Part shown: piece after piece, positions 9,408 to 20,021 of the stretch
How positions within the stretch are numbered: the first letter of the stretch is position 1
How the letters are laid out: each line of letters opens with the position of its first letter
Translations under genes and position numbers: made by a program
The notes under the pieces: generated by a model
What the model was told of the DNA's origin: nothing
Seen by the model: the letters and a program-made list of their open reading frames with translations, nothing else
The model's database searches: none
Assembly: GCA_022825945.1 (NCBI GenBank)
Contig: JAJDVS010000049.1
Span: 1-64,000 of the forward strand
Reading direction: 5' to 3'
Length of the DNA: 64,000 bases
Origin: Pseudomonadales bacterium
GTDB lineage: Bacteria > Pseudomonadota > Gammaproteobacteria > Pseudomonadales > Pseudohongiellaceae

Positions 9408-10487
9408 TTGAGCGCGAAACGGAATCCAACGATTTTGCGGAACAGGAAACCATACCGGACACTGCTGTTTGCAGGTTTGCTGCTGAGCTTTGCGGCAAGT
9501 CTGGCGCGGGCTCATGCCACTGTCCCGCAACCCGACGGCGCCGGGGTCGCCTCAACCGTCGGCGCCGCCGCGGCGAACCAGCAAAGCCCAGAATCGCTGG
9601 ACCAGCGCATCCTGGAATTGCAAAGCCAACTGGCCCGGGTCGAAGAGGAGGTGGCGCGGGTCAACCGGGAACGCGCGGAATGGCTCGCCCGGCTTGACGA
9701 TCTCGACGCCCAGATCATACTCGCCAGACAACTGGTTGCTTCCCGGTCGCAACAGCTCGCCCCGCTACAGGCCAATCTGGCTGTGGAAGCCAGGCAACAG
9801 GCTCGGCTCGAAGCCGGACAGGAAGCGGCTGTTGTCGCCGCGGCGGAAGCGGAGGCGGAAACCGCCGCCCGGGCGGAACGGGAAGCCGCCGCGGAAGGTA
9901 GCCTGTTTAGTCCCGCAACCATTGTTATCGGTGGGGCTTTGCTGCTGCTCGGTCTGGCTGTGCTGCGGATGTTGCGCGCAACAGGCCCCGAGCAAAATGC
10001 CACAAGAAAAGCGACAGTAACCCCTCCGGGATATACGGATAACAAAACAGCGCAAAAAACGAAAAAACATGCGGAGGTTGGAACGAATACGGAACGGGAA
10101 GAGTTTCCGACGGACAGGGGAGTCCAGGACCACAGCGACGATTTTGGGGAAGAAACCTTCAGGATCGAGCCGGGCGGCGGACCTGAAGACGCTGCGGAAA
10201 TTCCGCCCCCGGAAGGCGAATATGTCGATGACCCGAACCCTCCGCAAGACCCGGGAGAAATCCCGGACGACGAGGACGACTCCGATGCGGACGACGATTA
10301 CGTCATCGAACTCGACAACGGCGACGAGGAGGAAATCGCCGAACGGCTCAATCTCGCCTATTCCTTCCATCGGATGGGGGACAGCGAGCAGGCTCGCAGA
10401 ATTCTCGAGCAGGTCATCCGGGTCGGCAATGAAGCACAGGTCAGTGAAGCCAGGCAATTGCTGGCAATCATTCATGACCTGAACTGA
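9408..10487 (+). CDS. fimV: FimV-like polar/peptidoglycan-associated membrane protein
   Basis: 359 residues from a TTG start. An N-terminal hydrophobic signal segment lies at about residues 11-30. A long Gln/Glu/Ala-rich coiled coil occupies 63-150, a single membrane helix lies at about 165-187, and a long acidic linker at 220-310 is rich in Asp, Glu and Pro. The conserved C-terminal FimV domain follows (L-N-L-A-Y...G-D...A-R-x-I-L-E-Q-V). FimV organises type IV pili and polar assembly in Pseudomonas and relatives. This protein is far shorter than P. aeruginosa FimV (over 900 residues), and I see no clear LysM domain. Placement between asd and truA supports the assignment. Confidence 0.75.
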   Translation: MSAKRNPTILRNRKPYRTLLFAGLLLSFAASLARAHATVPQPDGAGVASTVGAAAANQQSPESLDQRILELQSQLARVEEEVARVNRERAEWLARLDDLDAQIILARQLVASRSQQLAPLQANLAVEARQQARLEAGQEAAVVAAAEAEAETAARAEREAAAEGSLFSPATIVIGGALLLLGLAVLRMLRATGPEQNATRKATVTPPGYTDNKTAQKTKKHAEVGTNTEREEFPTDRGVQDHSDDFGEETFRIEPGGGPEDAAEIPPPEGEYVDDPNPPQDPGEIPDDEDDSDADDDYVIELDNGDEEEIAERLNLAYSFHRMGDSEQARRILEQVIRVGNEAQVSEARQLLAIIHDLN

Positions 10488-10490
10488 TCC

Positions 10491-11321
10491 ATGACCGCCG
10501 TACTTCCCAGCGGCCGGCGCATCGTCCTGCGAATCGAATACGACGGCGCCGCATTCGGCGGTTGGCAAAAACAGTCTTCTCCGGAAATCCCCACCGTGCA
10601 GGGTGTGCTTGAACCCGCAATCAGCCGGGTTGCCGATGCGCCGGTCAAACTTGTCTGCGCCGGCCGAACCGATGCCGGCGTCCACGCCACCTGCCAGATT
10701 GCCCATTTCGACTGCACTGCCGAGCGCAGTCCCCGCGCCTGGACGGCCGGCGTCAACAGTCTTCTGCCCGAGACGGTGAAAATACAGGAAATATGCACTG
10801 TAAGCGGCGAATTCAGCGCGAGATTTTCCGCAATCAGCAGACGATATGCCTACCTGTTGCATCCATCCGGGATCGATTCCCCCCAGTTGGCGGGAAGAGC
10901 CTTGCGCGTGGACGAAACACTGGATCTTGACGCCATGCGGGCGGCGGCCCGATGCCTGGAGGGGGAAAAGGACTTCCGCAGCTTTCAGGCGGCGGGTTGC
11001 CAGTCGCGCTCGTTCCTGCGCAATGTGCGGCACCTGCGAATCTATCGGCAGCGCGGCTTTGTCGTGATCGATATTCGCGCCAACGCCTTTTTGCAGCACA
11101 TGGTTCGCAACATCGCCGGATCGCTGCTCGAAGTGGGCGGGGGCAGGCGGGAACCGGACTGGATGGCTGAAACGCTCGCAGCCAGGGATCGCAAACGGGC
11201 CGGCGCAACCGCCCCGGCCGCCGGGCTGTATCTGATCGGCGTGGCTTATCCCGCCTCCTGCGGCGTACCGTCGCGAACCGTGGCGCCGCCCTTGCTGGAC
11301 CCGCTGCCGGAATTCGCCTGA
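10491..11321 (+). CDS. truA: tRNA pseudouridine(38-40) synthase
   Basis: 276 residues. It isomerises uridines 38-40 of tRNA anticodon arms. The catalytic Asp lies in A-G-R-T-D-A-G-V-H-A near residue 60, and the F-Q-A-A-G-C-Q-S and F-L-Q-H-M-V-R-N segments are typical of TruA. The gene begins three bases after the fimV stop. This fimV-truA-trpF order matches pseudomonads and relatives. Confidence 0.96.
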   Translation: MTAVLPSGRRIVLRIEYDGAAFGGWQKQSSPEIPTVQGVLEPAISRVADAPVKLVCAGRTDAGVHATCQIAHFDCTAERSPRAWTAGVNSLLPETVKIQEICTVSGEFSARFSAISRRYAYLLHPSGIDSPQLAGRALRVDETLDLDAMRAAARCLEGEKDFRSFQAAGCQSRSFLRNVRHLRIYRQRGFVVIDIRANAFLQHMVRNIAGSLLEVGGGRREPDWMAETLAARDRKRAGATAPAAGLYLIGVAYPASCGVPSRTVAPPLLDPLPEFA

Positions 11322-11329
11322 ACAAAGTT

Positions 11330-11338
11330 TGCTACAAT
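11330..11338 (+). promoter_or_regulatory. Extended -10 promoter element before trpF
   Basis: TGC followed by TACAAT, with 24 bases between the hexamer and the trpF ATG. No good -35 hexamer is present at 16-18 bases, so it would depend on the TGn extension. The same TGCTAnAAT form precedes nadA and tusA. Confidence 0.45.
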
Positions 11339-11362
11339 GCGCCGTTTTTCCGGCAGCAGCCC

Positions 11363-11992
11363 ATGGCTGAAATCTGGATCAAGATCTGCGGCGTCACCCG
11401 AAGCGGGGATGCCCGGGCGATATCCGAATCCGGCGCCGATGCGATCGGCCTGGTCTGTTATCCGCCAAGCCGCCGTCATGTGCCGCCGGAGCGCTTCGCG
11501 GAGGTGCTGGAAGGGGTTGGCGGCAAAGTCGAGGTCTTTGCGCTTTTTGTCGATTCCGCCGCCGCCGCCGTGGAGGCCGTGGTGAAAACCGGGCTGGTGA
11601 CCGGCCTGCAGTTCCATGGCGGGGAAAGCGCCGGATTCTGCGAATCTTTCGGCCTGCCGTACATGAAAGCCCTGCGCGTGCGCTGCGATGAGAATCTGTT
11701 GCCGCTGGTCAACCGTTACGACTCGGCGCAAAGCATTCTGCTCGACACCTGGGACAACTCGGCCCCGGGCGGCACCGGCAAGACGTTTCCCTGGGAAGTC
11801 GCCGCCGCACTGGTTGCCGCAGGAAAGGACAATATCGTGCTTGCCGGCGGCTTGCGGGCCGGGAACGTGGCCACGGCCATTCGCAAGGCGCGCCCCCGGG
11901 GCATCGATACGAGTTCCGGCGTGGAGATTGAACCGGGCGTCAAGGATCTGTCCAAAGTAAATGATTTCATCAAGGAAGCCAGAAATGCCTGA
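11363..11992 (+). CDS. trpF: Phosphoribosylanthranilate isomerase
   Basis: 209 residues, an (beta/alpha)8 enzyme of tryptophan synthesis. The catalytic Cys is in I-K-I-C-G-V-T near residue 8, and the catalytic Asp is in I-L-L-D-T-W-D near residue 130. The C-terminal phosphate-binding motifs are L-A-G-G-L and D-T-S-S-G-V-E. The 3' end overlaps trpB by eight bases. Confidence 0.97.
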   Translation: MAEIWIKICGVTRSGDARAISESGADAIGLVCYPPSRRHVPPERFAEVLEGVGGKVEVFALFVDSAAAAVEAVVKTGLVTGLQFHGGESAGFCESFGLPYMKALRVRCDENLLPLVNRYDSAQSILLDTWDNSAPGGTGKTFPWEVAAALVAAGKDNIVLAGGLRAGNVATAIRKARPRGIDTSSGVEIEPGVKDLSKVNDFIKEARNA

Positions 11993-13217
11993 GCCCGCGC
12001 CGGAACTGGGCGCGGAATTTGCGGGCCCCGACGAAAACGGCCATTTCGGGCCGTATGGGGGCGTCTTTGTCGGTGAAACCCTGGTCCGGGCGGTGGCGGA
12101 ACTCGCGGAAGCCTACGCCTCGCTGTCGGCGAAGCCGGAATTCTGGCGGGAATTCGACGTCGACCTGGCGGACTATGTGGGCCGTCCCTCTCCCCTGTAC
12201 CTCGCCGAACGCCTGAGCGAAGCCTGGGGCGGCGCGCGAATCTGGCTCAAACGCGAGGACCTGAACCATACCGGCGCCCACAAGGTGAACAATACCATCG
12301 GCCAGGCGCTGCTTGCGAAACACATGGGCAAGACCCGGCTCATCGCCGAAACCGGCGCCGGCCAGCACGGCGTCGCCAGCGCCACCGTGGCGGCGCGGAT
12401 GGGCCTGGAATGCCATGTCTATATGGGCGCCGAGGACATCGTTCGCCAGGCGCCCAATGTGTACCGCATGAAGTTGCTGGGCGCCCGGGTGATTGCCGTG
12501 GAGTCGGGCTCGCGCACGCTAAAGGACGCCATGAATGAAGCCCTGCGCGACTGGGCCACCCACGTGGATGACACCTATTACATTATCGGCACCGTTGCCG
12601 GCCCCCATCCCTATCCGCGGATGGTGCGGGATTTCCAGAGCGTGATCGGGCGCGAAGCCCGCAGGCAATTTCTCGAACGCACAGGGGTCCTGCCCGATGC
12701 CCTGGTGGCCTGCGTCGGCGGCGGCTCCAACGCCATCGGCCTGTTCCATCCTTTTCTCGGCGACAGTGACGTGGCGATGTACGGCGTCGAAGCCGCCGGG
12801 CGGGGGCTCGATACCCCGGATCATGCCGCCCCCCTGTGCGCCGGCAGGCCCGGGGTGCTGCACGGCAACCGCACCTACCTGATGGTCGATGAGCACGGCC
12901 AGATTCTCGACACCCATTCGGTGTCCGCCGGGCTCGACTATCCCGGTGTGGGGCCGGAGCACGCCTGGCTAAAGGATCTCGAGCGGGTGCGATATGTTGG
13001 CGCCACCGATAGGGAAACCCTGGAGGCCTTTCACCAGCTTACCCGCCTCGAGGGCATCATCCCGGCACTGGAATCGAGCCATGCCCTGGCCTGGGCCGGC
13101 AGACTTGCCGCGAAGATGAAAAGCGGGCAAAACCTGCTGGTCAACCTTTCCGGGCGCGGCGACAAGGATATCGAGGCTGTCGCCAGGCTGGAAGGCGCGG
13201 ATTTCGGAACCGCCTGA
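11985..13217 (+). CDS. trpB: Tryptophan synthase beta chain
   Basis: 410 residues. It condenses indole with serine using PLP. The PLP lysine lies in [10 protein letters not shown] near residue 95, and the phosphate-binding loop is G-G-G-S-N-A-I-G near residue 242. [12 protein letters not shown] near 315 is a family signature. The ATG at 11985 (MPEPAPE) is preferred to the in-frame ATG at 11961, which lies deeper in trpF. Its last base is shared with the trpA start (TGATG), so the subunits are probably translationally coupled. Confidence 0.98.
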   Translation: MPEPAPELGAEFAGPDENGHFGPYGGVFVGETLVRAVAELAEAYASLSAKPEFWREFDVDLADYVGRPSPLYLAERLSEAWGGARIWLKREDLNHTGAHKVNNTIGQALLAKHMGKTRLIAETGAGQHGVASATVAARMGLECHVYMGAEDIVRQAPNVYRMKLLGARVIAVESGSRTLKDAMNEALRDWATHVDDTYYIIGTVAGPHPYPRMVRDFQSVIGREARRQFLERTGVLPDALVACVGGGSNAIGLFHPFLGDSDVAMYGVEAAGRGLDTPDHAAPLCAGRPGVLHGNRTYLMVDEHGQILDTHSVSAGLDYPGVGPEHAWLKDLERVRYVGATDRETLEAFHQLTRLEGIIPALESSHALAWAGRLAAKMKSGQNLLVNLSGRGDKDIEAVARLEGADFGTA

Positions 13218-14047
13218 TGAGCCGGATTGCGCCATGCGCCGCCCGCGCCAGGGAACAGGAACGGGGACTGCTGATTCCCTATCTGGTGGCGGGAGACCCG
13301 GACTTTGCAACCACCCTCGCGCTCATGCGCGAACTCGTGGCCCGGGGCGCGGACATGATCGAGCTCGGCATTCCCTTCAGCGACCCGTCCTCCGATGGAC
13401 CGGTAATCCAGCGCGGCGTAGAGCGCGCGCTTGCCGGCGGGGCCACGCTCGCGGGAGTCCTCGAACTCGCCCGCCGCTTTCGGGACCAGGATGGGCGAAC
13501 ACCGGTCATACTGATGGGCTATCTCAACCCCATCGAAATCATGGGTTATGGGGAATTCACCGCGGGCTGCGCCAGGGCGGGGGTTGACGGCGTGCTCGTG
13601 GTGGACATGCCGCTGGCCGAAGCCGGCGACCTGCCCGCCCTGCTGGCCGGACAGGGTATCGACCGCATTTTTCTCGTTTCACCCACCACAGCCCCGTGTC
13701 GCGCCAGGGAAATCATCGAATATACAAGCGGTTACCTGTATTATGTCTCGCTCAAGGGAGTAACCGGAGCGGCATTGGAAGATCGTGAATCCGTGGCCGG
13801 GAACATCGCCGGGCTGCGGAAACTGACCGATCTGCCCATCATCATCGGCTTTGGCATCCGGGATGAGGAAACCGCCCTGGCCATGAATGCCCTGGGAGAC
13901 GGCGTCATTATCGGCAGCGCGCTGGTGGAGAAAATCGAAGCCCTGCCGCCGGAGGCGACAAGGCATCCGGAAGCGATCGGCGAAGCCGCGGAGTTGATCG
14001 GCAGGGTGCGGCGGGCGCTGGACCACGACGGGAAACGAGTTTCATGA
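13217..14047 (+). CDS. trpA: Tryptophan synthase alpha chain
   Basis: 276 residues. It cleaves indole-3-glycerol phosphate to indole, which is channelled to TrpB. The catalytic Glu is in E-L-G-I-P-F-S-D-P near residue 52, and the catalytic Asp is in S-S-D-G-P-V-I-Q near 63. [10 protein letters not shown] and G-F-G-I-R are substrate phosphate loops. It overlaps trpB by one base and accD by four. Confidence 0.98.
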   Translation: MSRIAPCAARAREQERGLLIPYLVAGDPDFATTLALMRELVARGADMIELGIPFSDPSSDGPVIQRGVERALAGGATLAGVLELARRFRDQDGRTPVILMGYLNPIEIMGYGEFTAGCARAGVDGVLVVDMPLAEAGDLPALLAGQGIDRIFLVSPTTAPCRAREIIEYTSGYLYYVSLKGVTGAALEDRESVAGNIAGLRKLTDLPIIIGFGIRDEETALAMNALGDGVIIGSALVEKIEALPPEATRHPEAIGEAAELIGRVRRALDHDGKRVS

Positions 14048-14916
14048 GTTGGCTGGACAACATACTGCCGTCGATTGCAACGGCGAAGAAAACCGGGGCC
14101 GGCAAGTCCACAGTGCCTGAAGGCGTCTGGAAAAAATGCCCCCGTTGCGACGCCACGCTCTATGGCAAAAGCCTGGAGGACAATCTCGACGTCTGCCCGA
14201 AATGCGATCATCACCTGCGCATTTCCGCCCGCCGCCGCATCGCCCTGTTTCTCGACGAGGACGGACAGCGGGAACTGCTGGCGGACCTGGCGCCGGTGGA
14301 CCTGCTCCGCTTCAAGGACCGCAAGCGCTACCGGGACCGTCTCGGCGCCGCCGAGAAAGTTACCGGCGAAAAAGACGCTCTGGTCATCGTCAAGGGCAGG
14401 CTGCACGGCAAGCCCCTGTTGCTGGCGGTATTCGAATTCGGCTTTATCGGCGGCTCCATGGGCGCCGTGGTGGGGGAGAAATTCGCCCAGGCGGTGAACA
14501 TCTGCATCGAGGAGGACCTGCCCCTGGTGTGTTTTTCCACCAGCGGCGGCGCCCGGATGCAGGAGGCGCTGATTTCGCTCATGCAAATGGCCAAGACCGC
14601 CGCCGCCCTGGAGCGTCTGCGGCGGTACAGCCTGCCCTATGTCTCGGTGCTGGTGGACCCGGTGTACGGCGGCGTTTCCGCAAGCCTGGCCATGCTGGGC
14701 GATGTCAATATCGCCGAGCCCAATGCGCTGGTGGGATTCACCGGCCCCGACGTTATTCGCCAGACGGTCAAGGTAAAGCTGCCGGAAGGTTTTCAGCGCA
14801 GCGAGTTTCTGCTCGAGCACGGCGCCGTGGACATGATCGTGCATCGCCGGGACCTGCGCGAGCGCATCGCATCGCTGCTCGACAAGCTCTGCTGGTTCCG
14901 GCGGGCGGTGAACTGA
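14044..14916 (+). CDS. accD: Acetyl-CoA carboxylase carboxyltransferase beta subunit
   Basis: 290 residues. It transfers carboxyl from carboxybiotin to acetyl-CoA, the first committed step of fatty-acid synthesis. An N-terminal zinc ribbon is formed by C-P-R-C near residue 35 and C-P-K-C near residue 54. The crotonase-type carboxyltransferase domain follows, with [11 protein letters not shown] and G-G-V-S-A-S motifs. It overlaps trpA by ATGA and precedes folC, as in many gammaproteobacteria. Confidence 0.97.
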   Translation: MSWLDNILPSIATAKKTGAGKSTVPEGVWKKCPRCDATLYGKSLEDNLDVCPKCDHHLRISARRRIALFLDEDGQRELLADLAPVDLLRFKDRKRYRDRLGAAEKVTGEKDALVIVKGRLHGKPLLLAVFEFGFIGGSMGAVVGEKFAQAVNICIEEDLPLVCFSTSGGARMQEALISLMQMAKTAAALERLRRYSLPYVSVLVDPVYGGVSASLAMLGDVNIAEPNALVGFTGPDVIRQTVKVKLPEGFQRSEFLLEHGAVDMIVHRRDLRERIASLLDKLCWFRRAVN

Positions 14917-14935
14917 ATACCGGTCGGGTCGCGCC

Positions 14936-16222
14936 GTGAATCTGGCCAGTTGGCTGTCCCATATCGCCGCGGTGCATCCCCGGGAGATCGAACTCGGCCT
15001 TGACCGAATCCGTCTGGTCGCGCAAAGGATGGGGTTGCGTCTGACTCCCGGGCAGCGCTTGCCGGTGGTGTTCACCATCGCCGGCACCAATGGCAAGGGC
15101 TCCGCGGCGACCGCGCTGGAAGCGATCCTGCTGGCTTCCGGCCTGCGCGCCGGCTGCTATCTTTCCCCCCATATCGAGCGATTCAATGAACGCTTCCGCA
15201 TCGACGGCGCCGACTGCGACGATGCCCGGATCTGCGCCGCCCTGGCCGCGGTGGAACAGGCCCGCCGGGGCATATCCCTGAGCTATTTCGAATTCGCCAC
15301 CCTGGCGGCGCTGCAAATCCTCGCCAGCGGCGGACTGGATGCGCTCATACTCGAAGTGGGGCTTGGCGGCCGCCTCGACGCGGTGAACCTCATCGACGCC
15401 GACATCATGCTGATTACCAATATCGACCTGGACCACCAGCACTGGCTTGGCGACAACCGGGAGGCCATCGGCGCGGAAAAAGCCGGTATCCTGCGTCCGG
15501 GCAAGCCCCTGGTCTACGGCGGAACACAGCCCACCGCAAGCATTATCGAGCGCGCCGCGGAACTGCGGGCGCCGGTGTATCGCTACGGCAGGGACTATGG
15601 CGCGGATGCCGGCGCCGATGACTGGCGCTGGTGGGGGAGGGGAACCCGCGGCCCACTTCGCCTCGATGGGCTCAAGCCGCCGCGGATATCCCTGGCCGCC
15701 ATGGCCGCCGCGCTCCAGGCGGCGCATTTATCTCCACTGGCGATCACCCGGGAGGGAATCCGCGCCGCCCAGGAACAGGCGGCACTGCCCGGCAGGCTGG
15801 AGCTGCGCCGCTGCGCCGAGAGCGGAATGCCCGCGCTGCTGGATGTGGCGCATAATCCGGCGGCGGGGCGAATGCTTGCCGGGGAAATCTCCCGCCTGCG
15901 CCGGGAATCGGTTTTTTCCGGCAAACCCGCCGTGGTGCTCGCCATGCTGGCGGACAAGGACATCGAGGGCTTTGCCACGGCTCTGGGGGGGCAGGTGGAT
16001 GTCTGGTATATTGCCGGAATCGACGATTCCCGCGCCATGCCCGTTGCCGAGCAGCGCCGGCGGCTGGAGGCCTGTCTGCCCGGGGCCGCCATCTTCACCG
16101 CGGATTCCGTGCCTGGAGCCTGGCGTGCGGCGCGGGAATGCGGAGCGCCAGGGGTGGTGGTAACCGGCTCCTTCCGCACAGTCGCCGCGGTGCGTCCCGG
16201 GACCGAGGCGCTTTCGAGGTAG
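14936..16222 (+). CDS. folC: Bifunctional dihydrofolate/folylpolyglutamate synthase
   Basis: 428 residues from a GTG start 19 bases after accD. The ATP-binding loop is G-T-N-G-K-G-S near residues 47-53. E-V-G-L-G-G-R-L-D-A-V-N and D-L-D-H-Q-H-W-L-G are Mur-ligase-family metal/substrate motifs, and D-V-A-H-N-P-A-A in the C-terminal domain is the usual folate synthase signature. It adds the first glutamate to dihydropteroate and extends polyglutamate tails. Confidence 0.95.
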   Translation: MNLASWLSHIAAVHPREIELGLDRIRLVAQRMGLRLTPGQRLPVVFTIAGTNGKGSAATALEAILLASGLRAGCYLSPHIERFNERFRIDGADCDDARICAALAAVEQARRGISLSYFEFATLAALQILASGGLDALILEVGLGGRLDAVNLIDADIMLITNIDLDHQHWLGDNREAIGAEKAGILRPGKPLVYGGTQPTASIIERAAELRAPVYRYGRDYGADAGADDWRWWGRGTRGPLRLDGLKPPRISLAAMAAALQAAHLSPLAITREGIRAAQEQAALPGRLELRRCAESGMPALLDVAHNPAAGRMLAGEISRLRRESVFSGKPAVVLAMLADKDIEGFATALGGQVDVWYIAGIDDSRAMPVAEQRRRLEACLPGAAIFTADSVPGAWRAARECGAPGVVVTGSFRTVAAVRPGTEALSR

Positions 16223-16227
16223 GGTGC

Positions 16228-16758
16228 TTGAAGCAACTTTTCAGACGGATTGTGATTCCCGCCGTGTTCCTGCTGGCTCTCGGGCTGATTTTCCTGCCCA
16301 TGATCTTCGACGGTGAAGAGCCCGCCCAGGCGCCGTTGACGAGCCGCATCCCCGTGCCGCCGGCGGTTCCCGAACTTGCGGAACCCGTGCAAACCCGACC
16401 GGTGATTCTGGCCGATACGCCGGCCATCAATGTGCCCGAAGAACAGCGCGCAGTGGCGGATCCGGCGCAGCCCTGGCGCGAGATTCCGCAGCTCGATGAA
16501 CAGGGCCTGCCCAGGGGATGGGGCCTGCGGCTCGGGCAATTCAGCGATGCGGAGCAGGCGGAACAGATGCTGGAGCGCCTGCTGGCGGCGGGCTACCGCG
16601 CCTATATCCGCCGGCAGCAAGCGGAATCGGGAGCATTGAGCCTGGTATTGGCTGGTCCCTGGCTGGCGCGGGAAACCGCGCTGGGTTACCAGGCCGCGCT
16701 GGCGGAGGAATTGGGCATTTCCGGCGCCATCGTTCCCTATGAGTTGCCGGGGTTCTGA
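16228..16758 (+). CDS. dedD: SPOR-domain inner-membrane protein (DedD-like)
   Basis: About 176 residues from a TTG start just after folC. A short basic N-terminus (K-Q-L-F-R-R) precedes one membrane helix (residues 8-27). A Pro-rich periplasmic linker follows, then a C-terminal SPOR domain from about residue 92 (G-L-R-L-G-Q-F-S-D-A-E-Q-A...L-V-L-A-G-P). SPOR domains bind denuded peptidoglycan at division sites. Position between folC and cvpA is the standard dedD slot. An upstream GTG/ATG would overlap folC heavily and adds no conserved sequence. Confidence 0.88.
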   Translation: MKQLFRRIVIPAVFLLALGLIFLPMIFDGEEPAQAPLTSRIPVPPAVPELAEPVQTRPVILADTPAINVPEEQRAVADPAQPWREIPQLDEQGLPRGWGLRLGQFSDAEQAEQMLERLLAAGYRAYIRRQQAESGALSLVLAGPWLARETALGYQAALAEELGISGAIVPYELPGF

Positions 16759-16761
16759 GCC

Positions 16762-17331
16762 ATGTCGTTCCAGGAACTGAATGCGGCGGACCTGGTCATC
16801 CTGATCATCATCGGGCTGGCCTGCCTGCGTGGATTGTTCCGGGGGCTGGTGCGATCGGTGCTGTCCCTGGCGACCCTGGCGGCGGCGGTGGTGGTGGTCT
16901 GGCTCTATGCCGCCAGTTTCGCCAACGCCATGGAGGGAATGATCGAAAGCGCGACCCTGCGCGGCGCCCTGGCGTTTCTGGGCCTGTTTCTGGGGGTGAT
17001 ACTGCTGGGCAATGTGGTGCTGGCCAGGCTCTTGACCGGCATCGTCTCGCTCGCCGGGCTGACCGTGATGGACCGGGCGCTCGGCGGCGTATTCGGCGTT
17101 CTGTGGGGAACGCTGCTGGTTTGCCTGGCCCTGGCCCTGCTGCGAATATTCTTCGGCGAAGCCGATTTCTGGGCCGAATCCCTGCTGATTCCCATTGTAT
17201 TCGCCCTGATTGAATGGGCGTCTGCGATTTTTCCCGAATCATCAGGCCTGGTCGCCAGCGCCACAGGAGTTCACGCGCCGCCGGCTCCCGGTTGGCATAT
17301 AATGGCGGCCCCGACCTGGCAGGAGAATTGA
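16762..17331 (+). CDS. cvpA: CvpA family membrane protein
   Basis: 189 residues with four predicted membrane helices (around 8-28, 32-52, 66-92 and 105-130). The early D-L-V-I-L...G-x-x-R-G-x-x-R-G motif is typical of CvpA, first named for colicin V production in E. coli. It lies immediately upstream of purF, the classic cvpA-purF pair, with only two bases between stop and start. Confidence 0.93.
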   Translation: MSFQELNAADLVILIIIGLACLRGLFRGLVRSVLSLATLAAAVVVVWLYAASFANAMEGMIESATLRGALAFLGLFLGVILLGNVVLARLLTGIVSLAGLTVMDRALGGVFGVLWGTLLVCLALALLRIFFGEADFWAESLLIPIVFALIEWASAIFPESSGLVASATGVHAPPAPGWHIMAAPTWQEN

Positions 17332-17333
17332 CC

Positions 17334-18860
17334 GTGTGTGGTCTGGTTGGCGTGGTCGCCGGCAAGGATGTGGGCCTGTGCCTGTACGACACCCTGACGG
17401 TGCTGCAGCATCGCGGTCAGGATGCCGCCGGCATCATGACCAGCGATCATGGCAAGCTCAATCTGCGCAAGGACAATGGCCTGGTCAAGGATGTTTTCCG
17501 CAGCCGCCACATGCGGCGGCTCACCGGACAGATGGGCATCGCCCATGTCCGCTATCCCACCGCCGGCAGCAGCAGCCCGGCCCTGGCCCAGCCGCTGTAT
17601 GTCAACTCTCCCTACGGCCTGGCCCTGGCCCATAACGGCAATCTCACCAACAACCGCGAACTGAGCCGCGGGCTTTTCCGCGACGACCTGCGACATATCA
17701 ATACCGATTCGGATTCCGAAGTGCTGCTCAATGTATTCGCCCACGAGCTGCAGCGCCGGGGCAGGATGTCACCCACCCCGGAAGACATTTTCGCCGCGGT
17801 CACCGGCGTTCACATGCGTTGCCGCGGGGCCTATGCGGTTATCGTGATGATCGCCGGCTATGGCATTGCCGGCTTCCGCGACCCCCACGGCATCCGACCG
17901 CTGGTTTTCGGCAGCCGCAGCCGCGAGGGCCGGCGCGAGTACATGGTGGCCTCGGAGTCGGTGGCCCTGGACTCCCAGGGTTTTGAGATCGAACGCGACC
18001 TCGCTCCCGGCGAAGCGGTATACCTCGATTTCGCCGGCAAACTGCACACCCGGGTCTGCGTGGAACCGGGCATCCACACTCCCTGCATTTTCGAACACGT
18101 CTATTTCGCCCGGCCCGATTCGCTGATGGACGGCATTTCGGTGTACAAGGCCCGGCTCCGCATGGGCGAAAAACTGGCCGACAAGCTCAAGCGCCTGCGC
18201 GCGAAGCAGGATATCGACGTGGTCATCCCGATCCCGGAAACGAGCCGCCCCATCGCCCTGGAACTCGCCAACCGGCTGGGCGTCAAGTTCCGCGAGGGAT
18301 TCGTCAAGAACCGCTACATCGGCCGGACTTTCATCATGCCGGGTCAGGTCCAGCGCAGGAAATCCGTGCGCCAGAAGCTTAATGTCATCGATCTCGAATT
18401 CCGCGGCAAGAATGTCCTGCTGGTGGACGATTCCATCGTCCGCGGCACGACTTCCAGGCAGATCATCCAGATGGCCCGGGACGCGGGCGCCCGCAAGGTC
18501 TACTTCGCCTCGGCGGCGCCGCCCATCCGCTTTCCCAATGTCTATGGCATCGACATGCCAGCCGCCTCGGAACTCATCGCCGCGGGCCGCAGCATCGAAG
18601 AGGTGCAGGAGACCATCGGCGCCGACTGGCTCATCTACCAGGACCTTGAAGACCTCATCGACGCCTGCCGTGAAGGCAACCGCGACATCACCCGCTTCGA
18701 ATGTTCGGTATTCGACGGCGACTACGTCACCTCGGACGTGGACGAAATCTACCTCCGCCGGCTTGAAAACACCCGCAACGACTCCGCCAAACAGGCCTCC
18801 ATCAAGGCCGCCCGCCTCCACGAACAAACCCTCATGGCGGATGTGTACAGCCAGGAGTAG
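17334..18860 (+). CDS. purF: Amidophosphoribosyltransferase
   Basis: 508 residues from a GTG start. The second codon gives the catalytic cysteine (C-G-L-V-G-V), exposed as residue 1 after Met removal, which fixes the start despite a longer open frame. The glutaminase domain is N-terminal ([16 protein letters not shown]) and the PRPP-binding loop [13 protein letters not shown] is near residue 365. It commits PRPP to purine synthesis. A TATAAT hexamer lies about 30 bases upstream within cvpA, but without a convincing -35. Confidence 0.98.
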   Translation: MCGLVGVVAGKDVGLCLYDTLTVLQHRGQDAAGIMTSDHGKLNLRKDNGLVKDVFRSRHMRRLTGQMGIAHVRYPTAGSSSPALAQPLYVNSPYGLALAHNGNLTNNRELSRGLFRDDLRHINTDSDSEVLLNVFAHELQRRGRMSPTPEDIFAAVTGVHMRCRGAYAVIVMIAGYGIAGFRDPHGIRPLVFGSRSREGRREYMVASESVALDSQGFEIERDLAPGEAVYLDFAGKLHTRVCVEPGIHTPCIFEHVYFARPDSLMDGISVYKARLRMGEKLADKLKRLRAKQDIDVVIPIPETSRPIALELANRLGVKFREGFVKNRYIGRTFIMPGQVQRRKSVRQKLNVIDLEFRGKNVLLVDDSIVRGTTSRQIIQMARDAGARKVYFASAAPPIRFPNVYGIDMPAASELIAAGRSIEEVQETIGADWLIYQDLEDLIDACREGNRDITRFECSVFDGDYVTSDVDEIYLRRLENTRNDSAKQASIKAARLHEQTLMADVYSQE

Positions 18861-18896
18861 GGGCACAGGCTCCTAGGCTCTCGACATTGGCGGCCG

Positions 18897-18905
18897 TGCT
18901 AGAAT
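18897..18905 (+). promoter_or_regulatory. Extended -10 element before nadA
   Basis: TGC followed by TAGAAT, 24 bases ahead of the nadA ATG and 36 bases after purF. The -35 region has no recognisable hexamer. It is the same motif form as before trpF and tusA. Confidence 0.45.
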
Positions 18906-18929
18906 GCCCGGCCAATCTGGTGGCCGGAT

Positions 18930-20021
18930 ATGACGGAAACGCTTGCGGATTCCGGTGTGGCGGTAGTCGATGAAGATCGGCTGATTGCCGACACCTTGCT
19001 GGTGAAGCGGTATCTCGACCGGGCGGTTCCGCCCGAGGCGCCGAGCGCGCGGCAGCGGGCCGAATACCGCGATGCGATCATGGGCTTGCTCGAGCGCAGG
19101 AAGGCCGCCATCGTCGCCCACTATTATGTCGATGCGGAATTGCAGGAACTGGCCGAGGAGAGCGGGGGATTCGTGGGCGACAGCCTGGAAATGGCGCGCT
19201 TTGGCCGGGATTGCGACGCCGAGGTGCTGGTGGTGGCCGGGGTTCGCTTCATGGGGGAAACCGCCAAGATCCTGAGCCCGGGCAAGACCGTGCTGATGCC
19301 CACCCTGGAGGCCACCTGTTCCCTCGACCTGGCCTGCCCGGCGGATGACTTTTCCCGATTCTGCGATAACCACCCGGAACATACCGTGGTGGTGTACGCC
19401 AACACTTCCGCCGCGGTGAAAGCCAGGGCGGACTGGGTGGTGACTTCAAGCATCGCCGTGGACCTGGTGGATCACCTGTCCGCCGGGGGCGAGCGGATCC
19501 TGTGGGCGCCGGACCGTCATCTCGGCGCCTATATCCAGCGCGTCACCGGCGCCGACATGCTGCTTTGGGACGCCGCCTGCATCGTACACGAGGAATTCAA
19601 GGCCCGGGGCCTGAAGGACCTGATCCAGGTCCATCCCGAAGCCGCGGTGCTGGCCCACCCGGAATCCCCCGCCGGCGTGCTGGAGCTTGCCGATTTCGTC
19701 GGCTCCACCACGCAGATCATCCGGGCGGCGAGCGACTTGCCCAATCGCCAGTTCATCGTCGCCACCGACCAGGGAATTTTCCACAAGTTGCAAATGCGGG
19801 CGCCGGACAAGGAATTCATCGTGGCGCCGACAGCGGGCAAAGGCGCCGAATGCCGCAGTTGCGCGAGTTGCCCCTGGATGGGGCTGAATTCACTCCACGA
19901 GATGCGGGAGACGCTGGAAAACGGCGATAACGAAGTGCTGGTGGATGCGGAGCTTGCCCGGCAGGCGATGATTCCCCTGCGGCGCATGCTCGATTTCGGC
20001 AAGCAGATGGCGGGCGACTAG
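18930..20021 (+). CDS. nadA: Quinolinate synthase
   Basis: 363 residues. It condenses iminoaspartate with dihydroxyacetone phosphate to quinolinate for NAD synthesis. The three [4Fe-4S] ligands are visible: E-A-T-C-S near residue 131, D-A-A-C-I near 218, and the C-terminal [10 protein letters not shown] cluster near 310-317. Y-Y-V-D-A-E near residue 67 is a substrate motif. It is convergent with bepA and the two stops overlap by four bases. Confidence 0.96.
   Translation: MTETLADSGVAVVDEDRLIADTLLVKRYLDRAVPPEAPSARQRAEYRDAIMGLLERRKAAIVAHYYVDAELQELAEESGGFVGDSLEMARFGRDCDAEVLVVAGVRFMGETAKILSPGKTVLMPTLEATCSLDLACPADDFSRFCDNHPEHTVVVYANTSAAVKARADWVVTSSIAVDLVDHLSAGGERILWAPDRHLGAYIQRVTGADMLLWDAACIVHEEFKARGLKDLIQVHPEAAVLAHPESPAGVLELADFVGSTTQIIRAASDLPNRQFIVATDQGIFHKLQMRAPDKEFIVAPTAGKGAECRSCASCPWMGLNSLHEMRETLENGDNEVLVDAELARQAMIPLRRMLDFGKQMAGD

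Noticed and set aside
17214-17333. Longer purF start
   Set aside because: Would bury the catalytic N-terminal Cys; the GTG at 17334 exposes it.
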